This document shows, piece after piece, positions 33,601-39,314 of a DNA stretch of 64,000 nt. The notes below the pieces were generated by a model. That model was not told the origin of the DNA, searched no databases, and saw only the letters and a program-made list of their open reading frames with translations. The translations under genes and the position numbers were made by a program. Every line of letters starts with the position of its first letter. The first letter of the stretch is position 1. The DNA is taken from the NCBI GenBank assembly GCA_020284085.1, contig JACEVL010000018.1:1881001-1945000 (forward strand). The letters are read 5' to 3'. The DNA comes from Aporrectodea caliginosa. Taxonomy: Eukaryota > Annelida > Clitellata > Crassiclitellata > Lumbricidae.

Positions 33601-36211
33601 ATACTTTATACATACATTAAGCAACGGTTTATGTATGCATCAATGTATCAGAATATTTATGTAGCACTGTTGTATCTGTGTATCCAGAGTTCATTTCATG
33701 TAAACCTGACAATTTACTTTCGCATCATCTGTTCAATTGCAGAAGTTTGTTGAATTGCTGTTAGTGTGTATGTACCACAGGTGGTAGAATTGCCAATGAT
33801 TTTTTTATATATATTCGTTTTATTATAAATTCAAACTCAAGGATGACACACCGCACCCAAGCTCACAGTTACAAACTAGAATGAAAATTAAAGTTATTTA
33901 AGTAAACAGAGAGTTGGCTTATGGCGTCACAGAGAAATTCGCTTATAAAGGATTCTTTATATAAAATTCTTGTCATCTTTGCGTGGTAGTTCGAATTTTT
34001 AGTAGAGGGTTGTAAGAAATAAGCTGTTACCCCATTCTACCCATTCCAGTGAAGAGTTTGTGTTGTTTCTGTGGATGTGGTTTGTTATGTTTCTATGCAG
34101 TCTAAGTTGCTGAGTGCGTAGCTTGTGTGTAGCCATTTACAGTTTGTAACATCAGCGATGCATTTAAACTGTCGCTGCAGTGTGATTTATACGACATGGT
34201 ATGGTATATGGTGTGGTATGTTATCTTGTTAACAACCAAAAGATTTTAGCTAATCCGTTTTCAATTCAGTTATTATCATTACTGATGGTGACTTTTAATG
34301 TTGATGCCTTTTAAGAAAATCTAAAGGTTGTTGACAACAAAAATAATTTGTTTTATTACTAGTTTGTTATGATTGAAATTTCGTTGATTCTTTTGGGTTA
34401 AAAGTATACGGAAGTTAGTTTCTTCCACCATTAACTATTGCTAAATTGGTGAACAGTAAATAATTTTGAAGGCCTAAAGACGTCATAAATTTCTGATTTG
34501 TAACGGTAATTGCAAATTTATATGGCACCACTTCAAGAGAGACTATTAGGAGTTTTTTTGGTGGATTTATTTAAATACTTTACAAATAATATTAATAGAG
34601 TAAGTTTCCATAAGTCTTTAAATCACAGAATAATGTAATAAAATAGTAATATTTAGATGGTAATGTTTCCTAATAATATTAACTTTGTTGATGAAATGTC
34701 CCAACAGCTATTAAACTAAGATCCTGATATTTGTGGTTTTTAGTCGAACCCACGGAAACCTCTGACAACGAGGACGAAGCTGACTCGGCGTTCCTCAAGG
34801 TCTACACGGACATGCAGGAGGGCATTCCAGAAGTCGAGACAGACGTCCAGGAGTTCGAAGAGACACTTCCAGACGGATCGATCGTCAAGCGCCGTGTCGT
34901 CAAGACGAAACAGAAGCAGACGATCACGAAACGCGTCGTCGTCGAAGGACCGGAGGATGAGTTACCGGCAAACGAGGAAGAGGCCCAGGAGATGATGCGG
35001 CGGGTCGAGGCTGACGAACCCACCGAGAACCGCATCGATAACCGCAACAAGGATGCACCGGAAATGGAGACGAGCGTCCAGGAATACGAAGAGACGCTGG
35101 CAGACGGAACGGTCGTGAAGCGGCGGATAATCACGACAACCGAACAGCAGTTGACAACGGAGCGGGTCATACTCGAGGGAGACGATTTCGAGGATGGAGA
35201 TTTCGATGACGGGCCGGGCGACTACATTCCACATTCGCAGAGGACTGACGATTCGGGTGAGTCGGTTGGCCGAGTGAAATGTTTCCTCTTGTTGTTTAAC
35301 TTGAATGACGAACTGAATGGGTTTGCCAGATACTTTTAGTACATGCTTGTCGTTAAAGTGTTAATACGATGTAAACATAACACTGATTATCGATGTAAAC
35401 ATAACACTGATTATGGATTAGTAAGTGCAATTTGGACTCGCTTAATGTGAAATGGTGTTACGTCCCCTAAGCTGTTAATGTAACACCATTTGCCATGTTG
35501 GTTAGCACGCCTTACAAGAACAGTGTAGTGTAGTGTTGCGATGCAGTGATACATGCCATATCATAAGGTATGTCCTTAGATTGATGAGGTAATGATACCA
35601 ACAATTTAGCTGCAATGCCTGTGCTGCTTTACACTGACCACTGTGATGTCCAGTTCTGGTGATTCAAAAATCTGTTTCTCTTTCAGGTATGCAAGTAGTT
35701 CAAACAGAGGAGGATAGTGGGGAAGAAACTGCAACGTAAGTTATAGGTTCCTGCCTTCAGCATGAAGAGAATCTGAAATTTTGACCAAAAACACTTAAAC
35801 CTTTTAGTAAATTTGGACAAGAGCTTTTTGAGCTTGCATTTCATGAGTACTTGTTATAAGGCTAACTTCTCAAGTAAATATAGTGCTCGTTCAAATGGAT
35901 AGTTTTTATCGATTTTTCTAATGAATAGACTTCTTTTCTCCACATAATGCAGATTCTTATGCTTCAAATTCAACTTGGCAATTGGAAGTATGTGGTTGTG
36001 TTTGATTTTTAGAGTTATGATGAAGAAGGAAATTCGCAAGAAGAAGATCCTTCGAGATGGAAAGGAGGAAACGATCATAACGGAGGATGTGCACATGGTG
36101 CAGGATGAGGAAGAGCCAGAGGAACTGCGTGATTCCGTTCAAATGATCATCGACCAATTCATGGAAGGAACCTCGCTTGACATTGACAGTTCTTACGGCC
36201 AGCAGAAATAG
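734..36211 (+). CDS. ANK: ankyrin gene, 3' portion (joined exons)
   Basis: Ankyrin links membrane channels and adhesion proteins to the spectrin-actin skeleton on the cytoplasmic face of the membrane. Recognised by the ordered domains ZU5N (7160-8012 or 12417-13056), ZU5C (16671-17715), UPA (18098-19849), death domain (20507-21553) and an acidic C-terminal tail (22279-36211). Family hallmarks are [20 protein letters not shown] and [12 protein letters not shown]. The ANK-repeat exons are absent, so the gene enters from the left. Exons: 734-840, 2541-3410, cassette A (5510-5745, 7160-7384, 7858-8012) or cassette B (10882-11117, 12417-12641, 12902-13056), 16671-16882, 17520-17715, 18098-18194, 18885-19113, 19525-19849, 20507-20661, 21376-21553, 22279-22356, 24176-24361, 26326-26421, 29080-29181, 32635-33514, 34744-35256, 35687-35735, 36013-36211. 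Phases match throughout except for a one-base insertion inside the 32635 exon. Family membership is certain; single short exons may be alternative. Confidence 0.96.
841..2540. other. intron with SINE copies
   Basis: Bases 1830-2045 are a + strand tRNA-derived SINE of the family also at 6689 and 12069 (A-box-like TAGTGGTTAGC, then the 3' block GAGAGGACTGGCCACCC). Bases 2095-2235 are a second SINE family with the block ACCTTGAGCAAGTCCTT. A minus-strand tRNA-like head follows at 2262-2340. Bases 841-1790 show nothing but AT-rich sequence. Confidence 0.65.
2541..3410 (+). CDS. ANK: ankyrin large linker exon with 40-aa repeats
   Basis: A 290-codon exon, phase 0 at both ends (acceptor GACTCCAG, donor GAGAAG|GTAATC). 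It lies between the post-ANK-repeat block and the exon that starts the pre-ZU5 segment. The composition is acidic and hydrophilic, probably disordered, with a basic patch RKRSKLK near 2834. Its final third is three tandem 40-residue units. The vertebrate ankyrins I know have a shorter Ser/Tyr-rich linker here, so this looks like a lineage-specific expansion. GC content is much higher than in the flanking introns, which supports coding. Being symmetric, it could be skipped without a frame change. Its function is unknown; the position suggests it tunes the spacing between the membrane-binding and spectrin-binding halves. Confidence 0.85.
3024..3383 (+). repeat. three tandem 120-bp coding repeats
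   Basis: The motif DQYD(L/V)RD begins at 3024, 3144 and 3264, exactly 120 bases apart. Each unit goes on with an acidic segment, (D/E)E(A/V)(Q/R)W, then G.A and ends N/D-VV before the next P..DQYD. The frame is kept across all three units. Confidence 0.93.
4250..4555 (+). mobile_element. CR1/L2-like LINE 3' fragment
   Basis: The translation shows [10 protein letters not shown], the W-N-LP motif near the C-terminus of CR1/L2-type reverse transcriptase ORFs, followed by the tail TTTTCTTGAAGAGGTGC shared with the other LINE ends in this window. Truncated and decayed. Confidence 0.7.
5080..5165 (+). repeat. 18-bp tandem array, copy A
   Basis: About five units of ATCTTGCATATTCATTAT mark the left edge of the duplicated block. 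The matching array in copy B (10376-10560) has about ten units. Confidence 0.9.
5510..5745 (+). CDS. ANK: ankyrin cassette A exon 1 (pre-ZU5 linker)
   Basis: Acceptor CTTTCCAG before 5510, donor TCAGG|GTAACG after 5745. The exon starts at phase 0, matching the 3410 end, and finishes at phase 2. It encodes 78 residues ending ..NRQPIYSG, equivalent to the conserved segment just before the GFLVSF start of ZU5N. An acidic patch (EEVVKEAE) and a Ser/Gly-rich stretch ([13 protein letters not shown]) are visible. It differs from copy B by five silent changes and one Thr/Ser replacement. Confidence 0.9.
5821..6265. mobile_element. hAT-type MITE, copy A
   Basis: Inverted ends share AGCTCGAGGGTACG (right end read as CAGAGCTCGAGGGTACG). 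A perfect 8-bp direct repeat GTTACACT sits at 5813-5820 and 6266-6273, as made by hAT transposition. No transposase is present. The same insertion is in copy B at 11193, so it predates the separation of the copies. Confidence 0.85.
6275..6600. repeat. degenerate GTCAGATTT(T/G)AGT repeats, copy A
   Basis: Loose tandem units of GTCAGATTTGAGT with AAATTAAGATT spacers. The same tract is at 11668-11985 in copy B. Confidence 0.75.
6689..6930 (+). mobile_element. tRNA-derived SINE, family A
   Basis: The 5' head is tRNA-like: A-box region TAGTCCAGTGGTAAGCA and B-box GGTTCAAATCC at normal spacing. The body ends GAGAGGACTGGCCACCCACC..GCTAAGAAAATGAAGT. Sister copies are at 1830, 9917 (partial), 12069 and 14085. 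It is not a functional tRNA gene because the cloverleaf cannot be completed. Confidence 0.8.
6963..7045 (+). mobile_element. dispersed SINE-like fragment, family C
   Basis: Contains TTTAACGACACTGTGTAGT..CATTAGCGTCGCCC..CCAGGCTTGGGACTGGCA, repeated at 60501, 61627 and 61772, and inverted at 640 and 29328. Absent from copy B, so copy A gained it or copy B lost it. Confidence 0.65.
7160..7384 (+). CDS. ANK: ankyrin cassette A exon 2 (ZU5N, first half)
   Basis: Acceptor TCTGCATAG, donor CTTGG|GTAGGA; phase 2 at both ends. Encodes the start of ZU5[14 protein letters not shown], then [14 protein letters not shown] and [10 protein letters not shown]. The DAR triplet within VDARGG is known from ankyrin-B/G work to be needed for beta-spectrin binding and is intact here, so this copy should be binding-competent. 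All six differences from copy B are silent. Confidence 0.95.
7441..7845. repeat. (GAT)n microsatellite, copy A
   Basis: About 400 bases of GAT/ATG with GGT and GAC interruptions, stopping a few bases before the exon 3 acceptor. The matching tract in copy B is only about 170 bases, so this is an unstable element beside a splice acceptor. Open frames here (poly-Met, poly-Asp, poly-His) are artefacts. Confidence 0.97.
7858..8012 (+). CDS. ANK: ankyrin cassette A exon 3 (ZU5N, second half)
   Basis: Acceptor TTCTTTGCAG. The donor is either after 8012 (GAAG|GTGAAG) or after 8018 (GAAG|GTGATT); both leave phase 1 and differ by two codons. Encodes [29 protein letters not shown], the second half of ZU5N. 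Phase 1 fits the 16671 exon but not the phase 0 start of cassette B exon 1. All three differences from copy B are silent. Confidence 0.93.
8235..8450 (+). repeat. ~30-bp minisatellite, copy A
   Basis: About seven units built on TTATC.TGTGAAACACGTAG, just downstream of exon 3. A homologous array is at 13275-13500 in copy B. Confidence 0.85.
8670..9571 (-). mobile_element. hAT element with transposase remnant
   Basis: Begins CAGATATGGGTA and ends TACCCATCTCTG (inverted: CAGAGATGGGTA), flanked by the perfect 8-bp direct repeat GTATATAT (8662-8669, 9572-9579). Many subterminal CTAATCGATTAG motifs line both ends. A minus-strand frame at 9077-9292 encodes a 71-residue piece containing [21 protein letters not shown] and a C-terminal helix, the hAT C-terminal dimerisation region. 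The rest of the transposase is deleted, so the copy is non-autonomous. Copy B has the empty site near 13759-13765. Confidence 0.93.
9572..10372. other. end of copy A and inter-copy spacer
   Basis: After the hAT target repeat, GTTCTTGT-rich sequence shared with copy B runs to about 9900, followed by a partial family A SINE (9917-10022). Bases 10023-10372 are unique to the junction between copies and show no gene; open frames over them have no recognisable content. Confidence 0.7.
10376..10560 (+). repeat. 18-bp tandem array, copy B
   Basis: About ten units of ATCTTGCATATTCATTAT, twice the number in copy A. Confidence 0.9.
10882..11117 (+). CDS. ANK: ankyrin cassette B exon 1 (pre-ZU5 linker)
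   Basis: Same length (236 bases), phases (0 in, 2 out) and splice sites as the copy A exon. The only amino-acid change is Ser for Thr in the EAE.NRYN motif; the five other changes are silent. Equally competent to follow the 3410 exon. Confidence 0.9.
11193..11658. mobile_element. hAT-type MITE, copy B
   Basis: Same element and position as 5821-6265. The flanking 8-bp repeats are now GTTATACT (left) and GTTACACT (right), one mutation apart, confirming a single old insertion inherited by both blocks. Confidence 0.85.
11668..11990. repeat. degenerate GTCAGATTT repeats, copy B
   Basis: Counterpart of 6275-6600 with the same unit order and few substitutions. Confidence 0.75.
12069..12315 (+). 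mobile_element. tRNA-derived SINE, family A (copy B)
   Basis: tRNA-like head with TAGTGCAGTGGTTAGCA and GGTTCAAATCC, followed by the family A body ending near ATGAAGTAACTAAG. Orthologous to the 6689 copy. Confidence 0.8.
12417..12641 (+). CDS. ANK: ankyrin cassette B exon 2 (ZU5N, first half)
   Basis: 225 bases, phase 2 to phase 2, acceptor TTGATAG, donor CTTGG|GTAGGA. The protein is identical to copy A, with VDARGG and IPPGR intact; the six differences are all silent. Phases allow it to splice from exon 1 of either cassette. Confidence 0.95.
12698..12875. repeat. (GAT)n microsatellite, copy B
   Basis: Interrupted GAT/GAC tract, much shorter than in copy A. Confidence 0.95.
12902..13056 (+). 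CDS. ANK: ankyrin cassette B exon 3 (ZU5N, second half)
   Basis: Same acceptor (CTTTGCAG) and the same two possible donors (after 13056 or 13062) as copy A. The protein is identical and completes ZU5N. Phase 1 out joins to the 16671 exon, the next one downstream. Confidence 0.93.
13275..13500 (+). repeat. ~30-bp minisatellite, copy B
   Basis: Counterpart of 8235-8450, with more divergent units of the TGTGAAACACGTAG type. Confidence 0.85.
14085..14310 (+). mobile_element. family A SINE, partial
   Basis: Head reduced (GATAGACTGGTGGTCAGCATGC), body preserved (GAGAGGACTGGTCAACCCA..GAAATTGAAGT). The copy B block ends inside it. Confidence 0.65.
14311..16670. other. intron before ZU5C exon
   Basis: A LINE or SINE tail ending in TTATTATTATTA is at 14800-14865. 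A 23-bp minisatellite (about 4.5 units of GCTTCTGTGTTATGTGATT) is at 15863-15962. The remainder is AT-rich with nothing recognisable. Confidence 0.7.
16671..16882 (+). CDS. ANK: ankyrin exon: ZU5C start
   Basis: Acceptor CTCGATTTAG, donor TTACAG|GTAGTC. The first two bases finish the codon opened by cassette exon 3; ends at phase 0. Encodes [18 protein letters not shown] and later [16 protein letters not shown], the entry into the second ZU5 domain. This domain packs against ZU5N and UPA in the ankyrin supramodule. Confidence 0.94.
16883..17519. other. intron
   Basis: AT-rich, no repeat or coding signal seen. Confidence 0.7.
17520..17715 (+). CDS. ANK: ankyrin exon: ZU5C end
   Basis: Acceptor TTTATCCTAG, donor AATG|GTTGGT; phase 0 in, phase 1 out. 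Encodes [15 protein letters not shown], the family signature [14 protein letters not shown], and VTIPLPP, ending at LLCSMN. It completes the second ZU5 domain. Confidence 0.95.
17716..18097. other. intron
   Basis: Contains a T-rich stretch near 17830-17870 and nothing else recognisable. Confidence 0.7.
18098..18194 (+). CDS. ANK: ankyrin exon: UPA start
   Basis: Acceptor GATTTGTAG, donor GCCAG|GTTAGT; enters after one base of a codon and leaves at phase 2. Encodes [17 protein letters not shown] and VSFTTTVSA, the start of the UPA domain. Confidence 0.94.
18225..18440 (+). mobile_element. CR1/L2-like LINE 3' end
   Basis: Shows YWNKLPRNL and the tail TTTTGAAGTGATGCTATATAAATTTG shared (in pieces) with the other LINE ends. 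Short, decayed and intronic. Confidence 0.7.
18441..18825. other. intron remainder with SINE B fragment
   Basis: Bases 18480-18610 resemble a family B SINE (GAGCAAGTCCTTCACTC). No coding signal. Confidence 0.5.
18826..18875 (+). repeat. left arm of inverted repeat flanking UPA exon
   Basis: Pairs with the reverse complement of 19251-19300: 50 bases at about 84% identity, including a 25-base perfect core centred on ACTAATGAAAGCTGAATG. It ends ten bases before the acceptor of the 18885 exon, overlapping its branch-point zone. Confidence 0.85.
18885..19113 (+). CDS. ANK: ankyrin exon: UPA core
   Basis: Acceptor GTGTCTTAG, donor GTTGAG|GTAGTC. The first base completes an Arg codon; ends at phase 0. 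Encodes [19 protein letters not shown] and the hallmark [13 protein letters not shown], then VSRSRDVE. At 229 bases, skipping it would shift the frame. Inverted repeats lie on both sides. Confidence 0.95.
19251..19300 (-). repeat. right arm of inverted repeat flanking UPA exon
   Basis: Reverse complement partner of 18826-18875, 138 bases past the donor of the exon. Confidence 0.85.
19525..19849 (+). CDS. ANK: ankyrin exon: UPA end and linker
   Basis: Acceptor GTGGTAG, donor GAAC|GTAAGC; phase 0 in, phase 1 out. Encodes [25 protein letters not shown] and GSLLFMREQ of the UPA domain. A Ser/Thr-rich linker ([15 protein letters not shown]) and a basic heptad-like stretch ([12 protein letters not shown]) then lead towards the death domain. 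Confidence 0.93.
19895..20235. repeat. 22-bp minisatellite with two-unit higher-order pattern
   Basis: Units of TCCATCCAATCCTCTACC are joined alternately by CTAA and TTAA through about eight units, giving a 44-bp higher-order period. From 20120 the units change to AATCCAATCTTATACTCT. Confidence 0.92.
20507..20661 (+). CDS. ANK: ankyrin exon: death domain, first half
   Basis: Acceptor CTGTTTAG, donor GAACAG|GTGTGT; enters after one codon base, ends at phase 0. Encodes [20 protein letters not shown] and [10 protein letters not shown], the first helices of the ankyrin death-domain fold. In ankyrins this domain is regulatory rather than a proven apoptosis adaptor. Confidence 0.94.
20662..21375. 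other. intron with SINE/LINE pieces
   Basis: A family B SINE fragment is at 20700-20790. Bases 20945-21225 match a dispersed repeat with the tail AATAAGCTGGTGCCCTGAGC, also at 38950-39130. Confidence 0.6.
21376..21553 (+). CDS. ANK: ankyrin exon: death domain, second half
   Basis: Acceptor TTTGCAG, donor TCAG|GTAGGA; phase 0 in, phase 1 out. Encodes [20 protein letters not shown] and [12 protein letters not shown], the closing helices. From here every internal exon up to 35256 begins and ends at phase 1. Confidence 0.94.
21572..22200 (+). mobile_element. family B SINE split by the 21597 MITE
   Basis: The head (TTGGCACGGTTGGTGATTGC) lies left of the MITE and continues to its right (GCGGTTGCCTTGTAATGC), followed by GGTTCAAGCC and the block ACCTTGAGCAAGTCTTTC. 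Compare the uninterrupted head at 60040. Confidence 0.75.
21597..22034. mobile_element. hAT-type MITE inside a SINE
   Basis: Starts CAGGCATGGGCAAC and ends CTGCCAATCTCTG (inverted CAGAGATTGGCAG), with the perfect 8-bp direct repeat GCTTAGAG at 21589-21596 and 22035-22042. GGGCC-rich subterminal sequence is typical of such elements. No transposase. The flanks rejoin into the tRNA-like head of a family B SINE. Confidence 0.92.
22279..22356 (+). CDS. ANK: ankyrin tail exon, Asp/His-rich, 78 bases
   Basis: Acceptor CTGTCTTCAG, donor GATCG|GTGAGG. Phase 1 to phase 1, so removable. Encodes 26 residues, [20 protein letters not shown] followed by YQEEPI. The strong splice sites and matching phase are the main support. 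Confidence 0.8.
22357..24175. other. intron
   Basis: Bases 22530-22690 contain a loose 23-bp repeat (TATAATGC..TTACA). A LINE-like tail with 'GAGGCGCTGCCATGCCAG' is at 23220-23330. No exon seen. Confidence 0.55.
24176..24361 (+). CDS. ANK: ankyrin tail exon ([16 protein letters not shown])
   Basis: The acceptor TTTCTCAAACAG is the only nearby AG giving the required phase 1 entry. The donor is after 24361 (CCAG|GTATAC) or after 24334 (ACGG|GTATTT); both leave phase 1. Encodes [20 protein letters not shown], a helix-like [15 protein letters not shown] and a Pro/Asp-rich end. The open frame continues upstream to 24106, but that AG would break the phase. Confidence 0.75.
24362..26325. other. intron
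   Basis: Nothing coding. Bases 26030-26215 hold a ~25-bp degenerate tandem repeat (GCTGTAGAATC.GGG.T). Confidence 0.65.
26326..26421 (+). CDS. ANK: ankyrin tail exon, Thr/Pro-rich, 96 bases
   Basis: Acceptor GTTTTGTAG, donor CCCACAG|GTAGAA; phase 1 to phase 1. Encodes [20 protein letters not shown] followed by [19 protein letters not shown] is a possible proline-directed phosphorylation site. Too short to stand out as an open frame; found by splice signals and phase. Confidence 0.75.
26422..29079. other. intron
   Basis: Contains the hAT-like MITE at 27244 and an (AAT)n microsatellite at 27621-27668. The rest is AT-rich and unremarkable. Confidence 0.7.
27244..27574. mobile_element. hAT-type MITE, 331 bp
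   Basis: Ends CAGTGCTTTTGG and (inverted) CAGTGCTTCCCAA. Flanking 8-bp repeats CTCTAGAG and CTCTAGAA differ at one base. Inner GTGCCGGT..CCGG motifs are partly mirrored. No coding capacity. Confidence 0.85.
29080..29181 (+). CDS. ANK: ankyrin tail exon with basic patch
   Basis: Acceptor CGTTTTTCCAG, donor GACG|GTAAAT; phase 1 to phase 1. Encodes [20 protein letters not shown], then [21 protein letters not shown] followed by an acidic run looks like a monopartite nuclear-localisation or membrane-phospholipid-binding patch; neither is proven. Confidence 0.82.
29182..32634. other. intron
   Basis: A family C SINE-like fragment (minus) is at 29328-29420. Bases 32335-32530 contain a LINE-tail-like piece with GGTCGGGAGCGCCACTGATG and CTTGAAGTGGCGC. 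No exon found. Confidence 0.65.
32635..33514 (+). CDS. ANK: ankyrin tail exon with hexapeptide repeats and a one-base insertion
   Basis: Acceptor TATGTGCAG, donor AGAG|GTAAAG. Length is 880; 879 would make it phase 1 to phase 1 like its neighbours. From the acceptor the frame reads [18 protein letters not shown] into an 18-base repeat array. Unit 3 (32700-32718) has 19 bases, and beyond it only the +1 frame is open: [12 protein letters not shown] repeats, then [23 protein letters not shown] and an acidic region to KAAAAAERG. Read without correction, the frame hits TGA at 32973. The downstream part (VKRQ-like [13 protein letters not shown] after a DDG) resembles the repeats in the next exon. 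Either a sequencing error or a real disruptive indel. Confidence 0.85.
32664..32898 (+). repeat. 13-unit 18-bp coding repeat
   Basis: Units of CAGCA(G/A)(A/G)AGCCAACCATT encode QQKPTI or QQEPTN. Unit 1 is at 32664, unit 2 at 32682, unit 3 at 32700 with 19 bases, then ten 18-base units from 32719 to 32898. Confidence 0.95.
33515..34743. other. intron
   Basis: AT-rich; no repeat family or coding signal recognised. Confidence 0.7.
34744..35256 (+). CDS. ANK: ankyrin tail exon with duplicated ~45-aa module
   Basis: Acceptor GTGGTTTTTAG, donor GATTCGG|GTGAGT; phase 1 to phase 1, 171 residues. Encodes two related modules: [20 protein letters not shown] continuing into RVVVEG (from 34827) and [20 protein letters not shown] continuing into RVILEG (from 35058). 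The DG..VKRR..TT motif is characteristic of ankyrin C-terminal regulatory tails. Highly charged. Confidence 0.92.
35257..35686. other. intron
   Basis: No feature beyond a tandem 23-bp duplication at 35370-35418 (CGATGTAAACATAACACTGA). Confidence 0.7.
35687..35735 (+). CDS. ANK: ankyrin tail micro-exon, 49 bases
   Basis: Acceptor TTTCTCTTTCAG, donor GCAAC|GTAAGT (both strong). Phase 1 in, phase 2 out. Encodes [16 protein letters not shown]. It is the required adaptor between the phase 1 series and the last exon, so probably constitutive. Confidence 0.85.
36013..36211 (+). CDS. ANK: ankyrin terminal coding exon
   Basis: Acceptor GATTTTTAG; the first base completes a Thr codon. Encodes [19 protein letters not shown], then [18 protein letters not shown] and a helical end ([19 protein letters not shown]) before TAG at 36209. 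The DG-containing basic motif echoes those in the two previous large exons. Confidence 0.92.
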
Positions 36212-36790
36212 CGCCACCTCGTGTACAGTTTGCGTCTGTAGCCGGTAGTCAGGGACACTCTTCCACTGTTTGGTTACTTACATATTTCGTTATGGAAACG
36301 TAGCATTGACAATTTTAGAATTCTCGACAGGAGTGCGCGTTCGATGGCGACAGAGATCTTGAGAGATTTGGTCTGCTTCTGTGTTACGAAAACTGATTGC
36401 ATTTAAATAATTTGAAACACTTGATTGATAGGCATAAGAGTTTGATTGGTTTTAGCAGTTACGCAGTTCAAATGTTCAAACAATTTGAAATCTGTAGTTA
36501 CAGAGAAACATGGTTTTTGATTAGGTATCGATTCAAATCCTTGCCTTGTGCTTGGCGATTCGTGAATTTGAAGCTTTTACATTTGCTGCATTTAAATTTT
36601 GCTTTAGCTAACAAAGCTAATACTTCAGTTTCTGCACTGCTTGATTTTAACAGCCAGAAAACTTTGTGCTACTTTTCAATTATGTTTTTCACTGAGGAGT
36701 TTTATAAAAATGTTCAACAGTTACTATCTTTCATTTCGTAGTTATGCGAATGTTCAATAAAATAATCTAACTTGCTGACAGTGAAACAAG
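36212..36790 (+). other. ankyrin 3' UTR
   Basis: AT-rich sequence after the stop, with a canonical AATAAA at 36756-36761. The exact cleavage site cannot be read; later signals are possible. Confidence 0.6.
36756..36761 (+). terminator. poly(A) signal AATAAA
   Basis: First canonical AATAAA on the + strand after the ankyrin stop codon, 545 bases downstream. Confidence 0.6.
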
Positions 36791-39300
36791 CAAGTGTTTA
36801 ATTGTGTTTCAAAATTCTAATTGTTTAACTGTGCCAGTTACTTATGCACAAATAATCAGTTTACGACACACAAAGCACTTATCCACAATCCAGTGAACTT
36901 GTTTTCTTGCAGAAAAATAAGCCGAGAGATCTCTAAAAGATCTATAAATAAACATAAAACTTTTCGGTTTTGAAATGAAACTGTAGTTCACCTGAGTTGC
37001 TTGAAAAGTATGTCTTGATCTTAAATTATTCACTCAAGTGCAATACCACATCTGTAGTGCATCAGTTACTTTTACTCTGATAGTGAAGACCAGTGCATTA
37101 TTGAAAGTGTAATCACTGCTCTACTCCAGTCGCGTGACTCTACCAACGGCAAAACGAGAAACTTACACTAGGTCTTTAAGGCCGTTTAGAATCGGTTATA
37201 TTACTGAGTAAGTAGTAATTTTCCAAGGTTGAGTGAGTGATGATTTACATGTAAAACATGATTATCACTGATTATGAAATTGGTGCTTTAATTAGGGTTG
37301 GTGCAACCAACTGTAGCCGCAACTTTGCAGTTGTGATTAAAAAAATATCCAATGAATTAATTATTCTACAGCAGTCTTCAACATTTCCCAAAAAACACAC
37401 TCCGAAATTCCACACATTCTTTCAAGTTCCTTCATGTGCAGCTACTTCGTGCTGACATTTATCCATTCAACTCTGCATTTATATAGCACCTGTGTAACGC
37501 ATAGGTGCAATATAAATATATCAAACCTCTTCATCTCCTTGTTTGCTTCTTCCACAGTGAATCTCTACTTGATTTTCTACAATATACATATAATTCTATA
37601 TGTTAAATTTGTTCCTGAAGTATGTATAATGAGCTTGATTTTGAATACAGGTTGTTTTCATTGCTTAATTCTTAAGACGACTCTGTCTACCTTATCCAAT
37701 TTTCCGCTTTACTGCAGAAGAACGGTCAATTGAACTAAAATGAAGACTTTGCGCTGAAGCTGTGTGCAGATGATATTCTGTTTTTTACTGTTTTGCCACC
37801 TTTTCACTGTTTGGCTGTTTGCTTATTTCGCTGTTGTTGTTTCAGAGGGGTTTGTAGCTGCTAAGAAGCTGCTTTGTGGTGCGAGCAGTCTTTCAAACTT
37901 TCAACTAAGTTATTTTCAGCACTTTCATTTCTGTAAATGTTCTCAGTTCATTTTTGCAGATTTTATTATGTATGGTCAATTTTTGGAATTTTTAACATTT
38001 AAAATTATTGAAAAAATCAGTAAAAATTTAATTTAAAATTAGTACACATTTTGATATTAGGTCCCTACTTGTATGTCCAAAAATAATAGCAGGTGTGTCT
38101 GAAGCTGTATTTGTAATAAATAAAATAATAGTAACTTTAATAAAAAAAAGTCGTTTGGACTATTATTCAACTCTCATGGTTAAGGATTTGCGTTTTTGAA
38201 AACTAATGCCTTGATACGAAGTGCGATTGACAAACTAAAATTGAAATGACTAACTGACTAATTAGCTAATTAATTCGCTTGTTAAGTCTATTGGATGGGT
38301 TCAACAAAGCTTAGTCTGTTTATGTAAGAACTAAATGCAATGATGTTTGATTAATTCATTTTCTGATTAATTTCGATTTGTTTCAGTAATTAATGATAAC
38401 TGATCAGTTTGCTTAATTGAATCATACGGCATATAAATGTTTTGATGTGCGTCTACATATGGGATTATGTTTGTACCTTGGCAAAAGTTTATCAGACTAA
38501 TTAATAAAACGATTGATTCATTTGTATCTTGAATTATTGGTTTGTATTTGACCTGTGTAGTTTTTCACTTGCTGTAAATTGTTGAGCTTGTACGAAGGCT
38601 TTCTAACGCTTTCAGTCGTAGAAGTTTCATTGTGTTCTGTTTTGGGATCTGTTTGCAAATTTGATGGCCTGTTTCTAAAAAATGGAGCATTCATTGGGCG
38701 CTAGTAAACACAGTTTTAATGGACAGCAAAAATTCCAATACCTTTTTCTGTATCATACAACTCTATGCATCACGTTCTTTACATTTCATATCATAAATAT
38801 GAAGTCTTGTGTGGACGTTTGGCGGTTATTGCAGTTTCGGCAGTGTTGGTTTTTTCAATCTGTGCTTGTGGTTGCTGAGTTAAAGCGAATAATGAACAAG
38901 TATACTGCACACAGGCTGAATGGGAATCACAATGCCATTAGTGATTGACTGGGTCAACAGTGACGTTTAATAGCTGTTCTGTCACCTCACCCTGGTCTTG
39001 AACCTCCACTGGACTTCGATCTCCCTTATATGACGCAGCGCTCGTAAATAAGCTGGTGCTTTGCGCAGATCTTTAGAGTAGCGCTCTAGAAATTTGGAGT
39101 TAGTAAATTACGATTTGATTGATATGAATTGATTGGTGCAACTGAATTTAATATCAGGTATGTAACTATACAGGAAAACTTAAGTTTTTGCATAAGTGTA
39201 GTACATAGTTATTAGTTTGGCTAATAATTAAGAGGCTCTTTCCGTGTTTTCATTCTTTGAGAGGTATTTATTCTGCTTCATAAGCCGTATCTCAAGAGCA
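36791..39300. other. intergenic, AT-rich
   Basis: No gene seen. Bases 38950-39130 are a dispersed repeat (AATAAGCTGGTGC..TTTAGAGTAGCGCTCTAGAAAT) also at 20945-21225. Confidence 0.65.
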
Positions 39301-39314
39301 CTGTATTATCGCCC

